A model generated the notes under the pieces. It searched no databases, was not told where the DNA came from, and saw nothing but the letters and a program-made list of their open reading frames with translations. From Zizania palustris (lineage: Eukaryota > Streptophyta > Magnoliopsida > Poales > Poaceae), in the NCBI GenBank assembly GCA_019279435.1, contig JAAALK010000079.1:80594162-80658161 (forward strand): a stretch of DNA of 64,000 bases. Direction: 5' to 3'. A program made the translations under genes and the position numbers. Shown here in pieces: positions 33,507 through 45,000 of the stretch; positions within the stretch are counted from its first letter, which is position 1, and each line of letters starts with the position of its first letter.

Positions 33507-34553
33507 TGTTGGGGGAATATATTTCCCTTGAACAGGGGCCAAATGACGTCATCCTCCGACAGCCTTCGGCCCAGAGCCCAGCACTGTCGGAGCCTATTTT
33601 CTCTCTAAGTGTTGTTTCCAGGTCCCAAGGTGCCTTTCGGGGCCTGTAGCTTCGGAGCCCTCAGACCGGGAGGTCTGGCTCGGAGCCCCTGATTCGGGCC
33701 CTAGCGTAGGGCGCCAGAGGCCACCCTCCGGGCGCAGGAGGCCGGAGGCCACCCTCCGGGAGCCAAGTCCGGAGGCCGCCCTCCGGAGCCAAGTCGGGAG
33801 GCCGCCCTCCGGAGCCAAGTCCGGAGGCCGCCCCCCGGAGCCAAGTCGGGAGGCCGCCCCCCGGAGCCAAGTCCGGAGGCCGCCCTCCGGAGCCAAGTCG
33901 GGAGGCCGCCGCCCTCCGGAGCCAAGTCGGGAGGCCGCCCTCCGGAGCCAAGTCCGGAGGCCACCCTCTAGGGCCCAGTCCGGAGGCCGCCCTCCGGGAC
34001 CCAGTTCGGAGGCCACCCTCCAGGACCCAGCTCGGAGACCACCCTCCGGGAGCCAAGTCCGGAGGCCGCCCTCCGGAGCATCCTTCGAAGCCCCCCTCCG
34101 GGGTGCACTTCGAAGCCTTCCCCCCAGCCTCCACCTTCGGTGTATCTTTTAGCTGGTCAAAGCCTGGCATAGCCTGACACGTCTGAAAAGCTATAAAGTT
34201 GTCTGGTACTTTTGCTCAGTAGCTAGCCCCTTTCCCTGTCTACCCCTATAAGCCTACGGGCTTGTAGAGGGTATCTTAGTCTTTTCCTTAAGGCCTGCGT
34301 GCTTATAAAAGCAGGGCCAAGCCCTTGTACCAGGGACAGGCTCCAGGGGGCTAAGAGACCCTGGAACTATTGCTTCATATTAGGGCATACCATGCCAAAT
34401 CCACCACAACTGGACGTAGGGTTATTATCTCCCAGGAGAGGCCCGAACCAGTATAAACCTTCTTCTCCCTCTGTTAGAGTCCTTCGAGGCTCATTCTCCA
34501 CATCACACTCCACCACACGAAAACCTGCTGGAACTAACACAATTGTTCCAACA
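33507..34553 (+). repeat. 3' LTR of G3
   Basis: 1047 bp with the same ends as 27320-28415. The 49-bp length difference is explained by two fewer 26-bp units, offset by a 3-bp GCC insertion at about 33908. Confidence 0.93.
33713..34082 (+). repeat. 26-bp hairpin minisatellite, about 14 units (3' LTR of G3)
   Basis: The same unit as at 27522-27950, with 14 copies against 16. One unit carries an extra GCC. Confidence 0.93.
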
Positions 34554-35506
34554 AGGTACTAAGTTTTCTTGATGGCAATGCCAGTTATAATCAAATCTTC
34601 ATGGCCGAAGAGGACGTCTATAAGACTGCCTTTCGATGCCCTAGTTTTGTTGGTTTATTCGAATGAGTCATCATGACTTTTGGGTTGAAAAATTCCGGCG
34701 CCACGTATCAGTGCTATGAACTTAATCTTTCACGACTTGTTAGGAGTCATGTTAGAGGTTTACATCGATGATGTCGTGATCAAATCGGACGCTATGGGAA
34801 ACCATTTAGCCGATTTAAAGGTTGCTTTCGATTGGATGCGGCAGTATGGGTTGAAAATGAACCCACTCAAGTGTGCTTTTGGCGTGTCGACAGGTAAGTT
34901 CTTAGGTTTCATGATTCAGTATAGAGATTGATCCTAAGAGACTTGAGAAGATTAGAAACGTTGCAGCGCCGACATGCAAGAAGGATGTGCAAAAGTTGCT
35001 AGGCAAGTTGAACTATTTGCGCCGCTTTATATCCAACTTGTCCAGCAAGATTGATGCCTTTGTCCCCATACTCCGGCTAAAAAATGAAGCCGAGTTCACT
35101 TGGGGGGCAAGCCAGCAAAATGCTTTTGAGAAGATCAAGGAGTGCTTGTCATCACCACCCGTGGTGAGAGCACCCAAGGCCGGGATTCCGTTTCGGCTAT
35201 ACATCGCCACTGAAGAATGCATGATTGGAGCCGTGCTAACCCAGGAGGTGGAGGGGAAGGAATACATCATCACATTCTTGAGCCCCCGCCTGCTGGACGC
35301 CGAAACCAGGTACGCGTTTGTGGAGCGATTATGTTTATCACTTTATTACGCGTGCACCAAGTTACGCCATTATCTTCTTCCCACTACATATGTTGTCGTT
35401 TGCCAAACCGATGTTATAAAGCACATGTTACAGAAGCCGATTCTAAGTGGAAGAATCGAAAAATGGGCTTACACGTTAATTCAGTACGATTTGGCCTACG
35501 AGCCCC
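34554..35506 (+). pseudogene. G1 reverse transcriptase (palm) and first RNase H
   Basis: It resumes exactly where 27319 left off: SFLDGNAGYNQIFMAEEDVY, then MTFGLKNSGATYQ, the active site VYIDDVVIKSDA (near 34760), then LGKLNYLRRFISNLS and an RNase H with RLYIATEECMIGAVL. Lesions: a TGA in GLFE*V near 34664 (Trp expected), a one-base deletion near 34711 (TYQ|CYE) and a frame change near 34930. It is interrupted at 35506 by a Copia solo LTR. Confidence 0.9.
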
Positions 35507-37069
35507 TGAGAAACCATGTTGAAGAATATGGTTTTGATATTCCAGATGTGATGAGTGATTGTCAACGGAAGTCAATGGAAGGGAGAGATGAAGACATGCC
35601 GAGTCTAAGGCACATGTGACTCAGGTACACGGGCAGTGAGCGACGGCCGGGCAGAGGAGCCGCGGAGTCAGACTGGCCCAATCCGAGTACATGGCTAGGA
35701 GCGGCAGATGATCCACTGGTCTGTTGACTGGGTTTGACTCAAGTAAACGGGCGGCGAGCGATTGCCGGGCTGAGGAAGCTGCGGGGTCGAGTCGGCCCAA
35801 TCCGGGTACCCGGTGCGAAGACGGTGGACGCTTTGTCAGTTTCGGCATAAAACTGACAATCTATGTTTAATTCATTTTTATGATATTAATATTTAGTTTT
35901 TTAAGTTTAGAATATTTTTATTTGAGTCAGGTAATTTTTCTAAGATTAGTTTAGTAATTTTTGGAATTTATTTTAGAGTCAGTTTATTTTACCCGAGGGT
36001 AAATTAGTCTTTCCATGTATGAGGATTTGCCTATAAATAGGCCCCTGTCCCCCCGGGAATAGATGACTGTTTTTAATAGATCAATCTGCAGTCCTTTCTC
36101 CACCGTGGGCATCCTATTCTTGTTCCGTAGCCGTCGCCACTGTGCGCCGGTCGATTTCTCCGCAAGAATTTTTTCCGCCAGCTCATCGCCATTTTTTCTT
36201 CAGCAAGTGCACCGGTTGCTTTCAGCGATACAGGGAAATCACAGCAGAAGCCGGCCGGCGAACTCATGCCGTGCAGCGTGGGCGGGCCCCTCACGGGAAA
36301 AGATGAACATGCAAGCTGCACGGCGTCCATGTTTGGCCCATGCTCCTAGGCTAGCTGGCTACTTTCTTTTGTTTTCCATCGCAGGAATCCAGGCAGCCAC
36401 CAGCTTTCTTTTACACGGCTCAAGGCACAGGGTCAGGCGCACGGCGGCAAAAGCCACGACGGCTGGACGTTGAACATAAGATTTCCTTCACACGGCTACG
36501 ACTACATGCGCATGCAGGTTAGTTTCTAATCCCTCAATTTTTAGTAGATCATTTTTAGAGATAATCATCTATTAATTAATTGATTAACGAAAATTTTGTT
36601 TAGAAATTTTGTGGTAATTTAATCTGCCTAAATATTTTTGTACTAGTATATTTTTATTTTAATATTCTTTAATCTGCTTGTATAAAAAGAAAAATTTATT
36701 AATAGTCGCAGTAATATTTTTATTCTAGATTTACTTGAAATATTTTAGGTTTATCTCTATATTAATTTCTGGATGTTACATGTTTTTGTTCATTTATTTA
36801 GTATTTTATTTTTAGGCTGAAAAATAAATATTTCGTGATTTATCTAGGTGTTTTTATTTACTGCAGTATTTTTATTTAGTTCACCTGTGATATCATTTTA
36901 ATTAAGAACACCGGTCATTTTTAGGCTAGACAACTTTAGTTTCAGTAATTTGCTTTGCTAATATTATTTGTCTGGTCAAGTTCGTCTGGGTGTTGGGATT
37001 AGGATATAGTTTAGCAAGAAATATTTAGGCGCCCATTCATCCCCCTTTGGTCGCTACTTTCGGTGTGCA
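35507..37069 (+). mobile_element. Copia solo LTR inserted in G1
   Basis: 1563 bp, TGAGAAACCATG to CGGTGTGCA, flanked by the perfect duplication GCCCC (35502-35506 and 37070-37074). It resembles the array I and II LTRs at both ends (for example CCAGATGTGATGAGT; GGCGCCCATTCATCCCC) but is clearly diverged, with an AT-rich middle. TATA box at 36032-36039. There is no internal region, so it formed by LTR-LTR recombination. Confidence 0.9.
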
Positions 37070-37074
37070 GCCCC

Positions 37075-37631
37075 TAAGAGCGATGAAAGGCCAAGTCGTA
37101 GCAAACTTTATAGTTGAGCATCACATAGATGCTAGCTGGAGTAATACTATTGCTCTAGTTGAAGTAGCGCCATGGAAAATCTATTTTGATGGTTCGGCTT
37201 GCAAGAATGGCCAGGGAATTGGAGTGGTTCTCATATCACCTAATGGTATGTGCTTTGAAACCTCGACCCGACTAGAGTTTTCTTCCACTAATAACCAAGC
37301 CGAATACGAAGCTTTGTTGCTAGGTCTTGAACTATTAGAGTCTATAGGCGCTAAGCATGTTCACACGTACGGTGATTCATTATTAGTAGTACAACAAGTA
37401 GCCAAGAATGCTCAATGTTTTAATGGCCTACTAAATAGCTACTTGGACAAATGCCTAGACATAATTGCTACTTTTGATGATTTCAAAATATCTCACGTGT
37501 CAAGAGAAGCCAATTCAACCGCTAATGATTTGGCTCAGCAAGCATCTGACTACCAAGTCAGGAGAGGGAAATTTTCTGTGTTGAAAAAGTCGATGTTTGA
37601 TCTCATTGCCGAAGCCAGTGATGCTGGATAG
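37075..37631 (+). pseudogene. G1 second (archaeal-type) RNase H
   Basis: The G1 frame resumes with PLRAMKGQVVANFIVEHHID, then the RNase H fold: YFDGSACKNGQGIGVVL (first Asp), NNQAEYEALLLGLEL (Glu), TYGDSLLVVQQV (Asp) and HVSREANSTANDLAQQAS. This additional RNase H is typical of the Tat clade. The segment itself has no internal stop; the frame ends at 37631. Confidence 0.9.
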
Positions 37632-37907
37632 TCGCACCCTTCGGGTCGAAGCCCTCAGGTCGCCGAAGGCCACCGCACGCCGGAACCCCTGGATCGGAGT
37701 GCTCCACCCACCGAGGGGTCCGGCATGCCGAAGCCTATAGTCTGAAGTCTCTCGGACGGGGAAGTCTCTCCAGAGTCTGAACCCTCCGAAGGTCTTCGGC
37801 CCAGCACACTCTGAGCGCCCACTTTGGCCGAGCTTCGGTAGGAGCTGGGATGGCTCGGGGGGCACCACGAAGTCAGTATTTTAGAAGTTTTTTTAGAAGG
37901 TGGACCA
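37632..37907 (+). other. Spacer between G1 RNase H and integrase
   Basis: A GC-rich stretch with many CGAAG words and no supported frame on the plus strand. It may be the decayed linker of the polyprotein or a small insertion; I see no clear flanking duplication. Confidence 0.5.
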
Positions 37908-39156
37908 GTGAAGCCCTCTGAAATCTGCGAGGGCGATTGGAGAATCCCAATCATCCAGTATTTGAAAGACCCTAGCCGAAGGGTTGATCGCAAGGTTCAG
38001 CGACAAGCATTCAAATTCGTGTTGGTAGACGACACATTGTATCGCCGAACCATTGACGGAGTGCTATTGAAGTGTTTAGACCATGAGCAGTCCCAGGTGG
38101 CTACAGGAGAAGTCCATGAGGGGCTTTGCGGCACTCATCAGTCGGCCCAAAAGATGAGTTGGATGCTCAAAAGAGCGGATTTTTATTGGCCGACTATGAC
38201 TGAAGATTGCTTCAAGTACTACAGAGGGTGTGAGGCATGTCAGAAGTTTGGCAACATCCAGTTAGCTCCTGCCTCATTACTCAATCCTATTGTCAAGCCA
38301 TGGCCGTTTCGAGGTTGGGGTTTAGACTTCATCGGCCAGATCTACCCTCCGTCCTCAAAAGGGCATCGGTTCCTCTTAATGGCGACAGATTACTTCACCA
38401 AATGGACCGAAGCCGTACCTCTCAAGAACATGACCCATAATGAGGTACGCGATTTTATTTTAAAACACATCATACATAGATTTGGCATCCCTCAAAGTCT
38501 TACTACAGATCAAGGTAGTTCATTTGTTTCTAAAGAAGTAAGATACTTCGCCGAGTACTATGACATTAAGTTGATAAACTCTTCACCTAACTATGCTCAG
38601 GCCAATGGTCAGACCAAGTCTAGTAATAAAACCGTGATTAAGCTTATTAAGAAGAAAATTGAAGAGTTCTGCCTGTAGAATTGCAAAGCACGGTGCCACC
38701 AAGGTCAGTCCATATGAGTTGGTATATGGACAAGGGGTCGTTCTGCCTGTAGAGGTAGATCTTGGCTCCTTAAGAGTGTTGAAGCAAGACGACTTATCGG
38801 TCAATGAATATGAAGCTCTTCTGAAGGATAATCTGGAGGAAGTGACCGATAAGAGACTAAGAGCTTTAGAAGCCATAGAGGTAGACAAGAAGAGAGTAGC
38901 TAGAGCCTACAATAAGAAGGTTAAACCAAAATCGTTTCAAATAGGAGACTTGGTATGGAAGACGATTTTGCCTTTAGGCATGAAAAGTCCCAAATTCGGC
39001 AAATGGTCACCTAGTTGGGAAGGTCCTTTTAAGATAGCCGAAATCGCTCCCGGCAACGCATACGTGTTGGAATCCCTACAGGGAGAGCGGTTTCGAAGGG
39101 CTTTGAATGGTAGGTACTTGAAAGAGTATTTCCCAAGTGTGTGGCAAACGTCATAA
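37908..39156 (+). pseudogene. G1 integrase, with a small deletion
   Basis: The zinc domain is visible as HEGLCGTHQSAQKM and CEACQKFG. The core catalytic triad lies in GLDFIGQIYPP, TTDQGSSFVSKEV and the expected Glu position, which reads NGQTKSSNK here (NGQAESSNK in the copy at the right window end), so the catalytic Glu is lost. At about 38668 a deletion of some 40 bp, with a frame change, removes the segment corresponding to PKRWHEVFSEALWA. The C-terminal domain (GDLVWKTILP, WEGPFKI) then continues to the stop at 39154-39156. Confidence 0.9.
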
Positions 39157-39224
39157 AAGTGTCGAAAAGCCGATATGAACAGTGTCGTCTCAAGCTCGTT
39201 GTGCTTTTAGTTCACTAGTTCACT

Positions 39225-39240
39225 AAAAGGCAGGGGGGCA
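39225..39240 (+). other. Polypurine tract of G1
   Basis: AAAAGGCAGGGGGGCA directly precedes the 3' LTR. The minus-strand copy at the right window end has the matching AAGGCAAGGGGGCA. Confidence 0.8.
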
Positions 39241-40682
39241 TGTGTTGATAGCAAAAAATGACATTAATGGCTAGATTATCAAAATATCAATTTTTGGTGA
39301 TTTGGGCCGAAAATACACATGTCCTGGGTCTGTCCGAAGCCCTACAGGGCCGAAGCCCATCAAGCTATGGGCTCCGAAAGCCTCCAGCCAGCCCATGGGC
39401 TTCGATCAGGAAGCCTTTGGAGGCCCACGCTGCCGAAGCTTCAGAGGCCTTCAGAGGCCCACGCTGCCAAAGCTTTGGAAGCCCACGCTACCGAAGCTTC
39501 GGCCCGAGGAGCAAGCCTCAACGGGCTTGGCCGAAGTCCACGCTACCGAAGCTTCGGCCCGAGGAGCAAGCCTCGACGAGCCTGGCCGAAGCCCACGCTA
39601 CTGAAGCTTCGGCCCGAGGAGCAGGCCTCGGTGGGCCTGGCCGAAGCCCACCTCGGCTGAGATAGAGTTGGACGCGTTTCCAGCTCAATATTTATCTCTA
39701 TCCGGCCGGATTAATAGTAGATTCGATTAGAGTTAAACCTCTATAAATAGAGAGGCCTGGCCGGCGTGGAGATCCCCCAACACAAACCAAACCAAAGCCA
39801 TGCTTTGATCGTACCTTTACTTTCCTATACCTCTTCGTGGGTTTGCCTGGAAGCCCTCCATCCGCCACTACGGAACAGTGGTAAGCCTTGGTACTTCGCC
39901 CGTGAAGTCCCCGTTAATCTATGTAACAGATTGCTATCGCCTTGTTACTTCGCCTATGAAGTATCCGCTAATCGGCATAATAGATTGTTACTTTCGCCAC
40001 CCGTGCAACACCTCGCAAATTCGGTCCTAAGGCCGAATTGGTACTTCGCATCATCCCTGTTGCAGGTTCGCACGTTCGGAGCCCCTTTCGCCGCAGGTGT
40101 TTGGAGCTGAGAGATCAGTTCCGGAGGTCCCCAAGACATCCTTCGACTGGATCGCAGGCTTCGACAACAGGCTTCGCCGGCACACTTCGTCGTGACAGGC
40201 TTCGCCACGACTACACCCCGCACCAAGACGAAGTTGCACCTGCGCGTGGCCTTCACGTCACTACTCTGTAATTCACTTCATCGAAGATTGCACGCCGAAC
40301 CCCGCTGTTCGGAGGTGATCACCGTGTTCAGATCCGTTCGGAGTCTACCTTCGGCCGGATCGGTCCGAACGCCGAAGCACCCTTCGGCGGAGTACTTCGC
40401 ACCAGACGCCGAAGGTACCCTTCGGCGCACCCTTCGTATCAAACTTCGAACCAGGAGGGCTCCGACTTGTTTGCTGATTTTAACTCGTTTAATCTATTTC
40501 TTTCGGCTAATTGGATTATTTCTTGTAATCTGGTTGCCTGGCGACTCCACCCCCTTATCACTATTAAGGGTAGCCGGAACGCGACGTCGGTGCTACATCA
40601 CGCTTAGGCCCGTCCCTAAGTATCCGTGCACTTTTAGATCGCCGAACTGACCCAAGTGCGGGGGCACGTTTCCGTGTCAACA
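39241..40682 (+). repeat. 3' LTR of G1
   Basis: 1442 bp, TGTGTTGATAGCAAAAA to CGTGTCAACA. It contains imperfect ~60-bp repeats rich in CCGAAGCTTCGG (39420-39650), a TATA region (CTCTATAAATAGAG near 39751) and TTCGCC-rich U5 repeats. It marks the right edge of the nested cluster; host-gene upstream DNA begins at 40683. Confidence 0.9.
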
Positions 40683-42021
40683 AAAACGTTTTATAAACCA
40701 TCGACATGACATGAATGCCGACAGATGGTATACCGATCTAGGGCTAATCGACCTAGATCGGCACTTGAAATGCTGATATAAGGTTAGTTTTGCAAATTTT
40801 GAAATCCAAATACCAAAATTAAAATTTGTTTTAAAAATTTATTATTTTTTTAAAATCTAATAGCATTCCATCTAAACTTTGAACAAACCTTATATTTTTA
40901 ATCTGAAATTACTTTATATTTTTATGTCACAACACTACGTCTAAGCAAAAAATTAACATTGGATAAATATATTTTTTAGATTATTGATTTGGAGTGATAG
41001 ATAAATATCCTTGATTTGCTTTTGGATGAGTAGTGTTGGCCATGCCGATTCACTTTCGTTTCGTTCTAGATATTCCTATAACATCGGTTTGATGTGTTGT
41101 TGTTTTTTTCTAAATATTTATACTTAATATCTATAAAAATTTGGGATTTTTTTTACCGCGAGAATCATATTTTTTAAAACCTGAGTATTCTTTTAAGTTA
41201 TTTGATTCAGATTTCAGTTTCCAAGATTGAAAAATCTAAACTAAATATACCTTTATGATATTTTTTCACCTACAGTAAAAGCGACTAAAAGTGAATTCGC
41301 GTCGACGAACAACGACAATGTCATTCGATCTTATCACTCTTGACTGAAAGTGGAGTATCCTAGACATTTTAGGGTATTCAGGATGTGCCATATAATTAGC
41401 TCTTATACATTAAATATATTATATAGGTAGTTTATATACGTCATGGAAAAAGTCTTTATAGCATTAAAAACAAAAATAGTTCATAAGAAATAAAATAATA
41501 TTTATTATTTCTCTTTTTTCTTACTCTCTATCTTTTCTCTTATTTTTAATATCTCATATTACTACAAACATTGTGAGATATGAAATATATATAGACTACT
41601 ATTGTGGATCCCATGTATATGGACTGGTTTTGTCGTATAAAAGCATATGGGTTGCCTCTCACATATCTTACAATTGCCACGTGAATTTGGTATGGTATGG
41701 TTAAGAGTAAATTTGATTTGTCTTAGAATGGAGAAATTGAATCAAAACAAGACCGTCTTCTTCTCAAAAAGGAAAAGAACAATTTAATCTAGGTGTTTGC
41801 TCCCTGCCGTTCGATCGCAACATCGGTTGACGATGAACCGCGCCTGACCGCACGATCCCCAGAAACCTTTTGCTACACGCACCGCCACAAGATCCCCAAC
41901 CCCATCCCGTATTCCCCATTCTCTCTCTCCTCCTCTACTCCTGGCGCCGCCACACCCCGGACCCTGAAAACCCTAGCGCGAAGCCATTCCACCGGAGGAG
42001 GCCACGAGCTCGGCGGCGGCA
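40683..42021 (+). promoter_or_regulatory. eIF3e upstream region and 5' UTR
   Basis: AT-rich intergenic DNA to about 41700, where I see nothing recognisable, then a C/T-rich leader (CTCTCTCTCCTCCTC at about 41922). A telo-box AAACCCTAG lies at 41968-41976, a motif common upstream of plant translation-machinery genes. The ATG context GGCAATGGCG (G at -3, G at +4) is favourable. The transcription start was not determined; there is no convincing TATA box. Confidence 0.6.
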
Positions 42022-45000
42022 ATGGCGGAGCACGACCTAACGGCGCTCATGGCGAGACACATGGATTGCCACCTGGTGTTCCCGCTGCTGGAGTTCCTGC
42101 AGGAGCAGCAGCTCCACGCTGACGAGGAGATCCTCGAGGCCAAGATCCGCCTCCTCGGCGGCACAAACATGGTAGACTACGCCATGGACATCCACAAGTC
42201 GCTGCACGCCACTGAGGACGTCCCCGAGGACATGGTCAAGCGCCGCACCGAGGTCGTCTCCAGGCTCAGGGCGCTCGAGGAGGCCGCCGCCCCCATCGTC
42301 TCATTCCTCCAGAGCCCGCAGCTCGTGCAGGAGCTCAAGCCCGACAAGCAGTACAACATCCACATGCTCCAGGAGCGCTTCCAGGTCCGCGATCTGCAGC
42401 CTCCCCCCGCCTCAATCTAGTTAGTTTACGGTTTGCGCCTCGATAGATTTGTTCCTATTTTAGTTGACGAAAGCTGTCAGTCCTAGGCTTTTAGGTTTTT
42501 GTTTTAGCCATACAGGGCTGTTGGCTGTTAGCTTTGGTTTGCATTGCACGTAGTAAATCGCTAAGGTAGTGAAATTTATTTTAGTTGTTCACTTTCTTGG
42601 GGTGCAGTTGAAATTGGCTCCTTTTCTTCAATTGTTAAATTTAGTAGTTATCATAATTATGTAAAGACATCTAGGTTGGCATGTTTTGTCCGAACCAACT
42701 AAATAATCACATTCTTGTTAACGATGCAGATTGGTCCTGATCAGATTGAGGCTCTGTATCAGTATGCCAAATTTCAGTTTGACTGTGGGAACTACTCAGG
42801 GGCTGCTGACTACTTGTATCAGTATCGTGCTTTATGCACAAACAGTGAGAAGAGCTTGAGTGCCCTGTGGGGAAAGCTGGCAGCTGAGATTTTGATGCAG
42901 AACTGGGATGTTGCATTGGAGGAGCTCAACCGGTTGAAGGAGATTATTGATTCAAAGGTTCGCTTGAATGGCTGATTGGAATTGTGTCACTTCCTGTTGG
43001 GGGTTAGCCAGGTGCTTATAACTATTTTGTTCCTTCTTCCAGAACTTCTCGTCACCACTAAATCAGCTCCAGAATCGGATTTGGCTGATGCATTGGAGCC
43101 TTTTTATCTTCTTTAACCATGAAAATGGCAGAAATGGGATCATCGATCTGTTTTTCCAGGACAGGTTTGTTTACTGAATTTCAAGATTATTGTGTTCACT
43201 CTTATTCTGTTACAGCCAACATAACTCTGGTCTATTGATCAATAGGCAATGCCTTTAGAAAAAACAATATTAAATGACTTGTTACCACTTGTAAGGTATT
43301 AATAATTTATTTCTTGGTTTAATGTGCAGGATAGAACCATGCAAATCTACCAATCAGAACATATAAATATCTCTATGTTTTCTTGTACGATGAGTTATTA
43401 CTTTTGAATATGTTTTGCCTGGGTTACCCAGAACATATAAATATCTCTATGTTTTCTTGTACGATGAGTTATTAACTGATACTTATAAAAATAGCATACA
43501 CTTAATCTAACAAAATACTTCTTGGATAATACATTAGCATTCTTGTGTTCAAGTGGACCCGTGAAACAGCGTCGTGTGTGTGGGCTTCTGCCTCGCTGGT
43601 GTTAGTGAGCTTGGTCCATGTGATGAGCCTGAGGGGCATTAGATGTGGTTCATGCCCGTGTGCCTCCCCATTTCCTGGCTTCTTGAGATGTCTACCCATT
43701 TCTTCCCTCACAACCACAAAAATCATGGCTCACGCAACCAACACCAGCCTAGCCTTTGCAGCCTCGCACGTTGGACGAACAACAGGCCTCCTGTTGCTAC
43801 CTCACGCGCCTGCTGCCGGCTGGATGACTGGGGCTCCACCGTCCCATAGCATGATGACTGGGGCAACACCGTCCCATAGTATGATGACTGGGGCAACACC
43901 TGATATGCTCATGCCAACCTTGGTGGCACCGGATCTGAAACTCGGTGAGCTGGTGACACTGATCTTGAGCATGCAGCGACGTGGTGTGGCTGTGTGGGAG
44001 GCCGTGATCTGGGAGCTGACCAGATGTAAGGCTCTTTTGGCTGGGTTGGTACAGAGGATTTGGAGAAGTATCCGTATCGGAAGCCGGAAGGTATCCTATG
44101 TGTATCCGAATTAAATTATTTTTTTAATAATGCAAAAATAGTGGATACATGTTGGATATGTATCCGGGCATATCGGATACAGTATCCGACATGGGTACGT
44201 GAGTTTTCAGACATATACATGCTATACAGTGTTTTGCTCATGCTTACAACTGTTTTGTGTTAATAAAATTTTGAAGTTTTCTGGCTGAGCTAAATGGAAG
44301 AAAAGAACAGGCGGAGGCAACGAGTAGAGTATATAGCCGAGGGGCTTTTGTTGTCCATAATGTATTTGCTTTGTTACATTTATTTGTATTGTGTTATCTA
44401 GTTCCTATGACAACTATATTTTGTTTGTGATATCAAGGTTATTTGAGCTGATTTTTCAATCTGCACATTTTCTGTCTATGCAGGTACATGAATGCGATCC
44501 AGACGAATGCACCCCATCTTCTGAGATACCTTGCTACAGCAGTTGTTGTGAACAAAAGGAGAAGGAATATGCTTAATGAGTTGATTAGAGTCATTCAGCA
44601 GGAGCAACATGACTACAAGGATCCAATTACTGAATTCTTGGAATGCTTGTATGTTAACTATGATTTTGATGGTGCACAACAGAAACTCATGGAATGTGAA
44701 CAGGTATATTAGTCTGCTTTGAACATTTTGACCAGCTCAATGACATTCTGTCTATTAAACTTAATGTATTCTGGTTGAAATATTAAAAATTTTGAAAGAT
44801 AATTGCCCCCTTCTGCTTGTTTGCATAACATCCTTTTGCATAACATCCTGGCTAAAATATTTGATGATCAGTAGTCAAAGTTTAGCTGTCCCAGTCCCAC
44901 CCTTATGTGTCAGAAAGGCTTGTGTGGCTTGGCCTGTATGCATTTCTGGAGCTGAATGTTGGTTCATGGCTGTTATTTTGTTTTCTATTTTTCCTGTCCA

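Larger units (their letters stand above)
27320..34553 (+). mobile_element. G3: non-autonomous LTR element (LARD-like) with an antisense gene
   Basis: 7234 bp flanked by the perfect duplication AGGTA (27315-27319 and 34554-34558). It has two LTRs, a GGCGCC-type primer site and a purine stretch CGCGAGGGGC before the 3' LTR. I find no gag, protease, RT or integrase in the internal 5.1 kb; its coding potential is on the opposite strand. The shared primer site and TGTTGGGGGAA LTR start suggest that it is mobilised by G2-like elements (inference). Confidence 0.9.
25679..40682 (+). mobile_element. Gypsy G1 (Tat lineage), split by three insertions
   Basis: The element is cut on its left by G2, inside the RT by G3 and between the two RNase H domains by a Copia solo LTR. 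Order: protease, RT, RNase H, second (archaeal-type) RNase H, integrase, polypurine tract, 3' LTR. Two RNase H domains are the mark of the Tat clade. The same LTR family occurs again at 60004-61428 and 61880-63167. Confidence 0.85.

Noticed and set aside
36063..36473. 136-residue ORF
   Set aside because: It lies inside the Copia solo LTR downstream of its TATA box and has no domain; LTR leader sequence is the better explanation.
39258..39665. Overlapping ORFs of 100-135 residues
   Set aside because: All come from imperfect CCGAAGC-rich repeats within the G1 3' LTR.
42022..42420. Short 132-residue protein ending in the first intron
   Set aside because: The last 11 residues are a read-through of the exon 1 donor; splicing to 42730 continues the eIF3e protein.
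43545..44114. 189-residue ORF
   Set aside because: It lies wholly inside eIF3e intron 3, spans simple 30-bp repeats and shows no recognisable domain.
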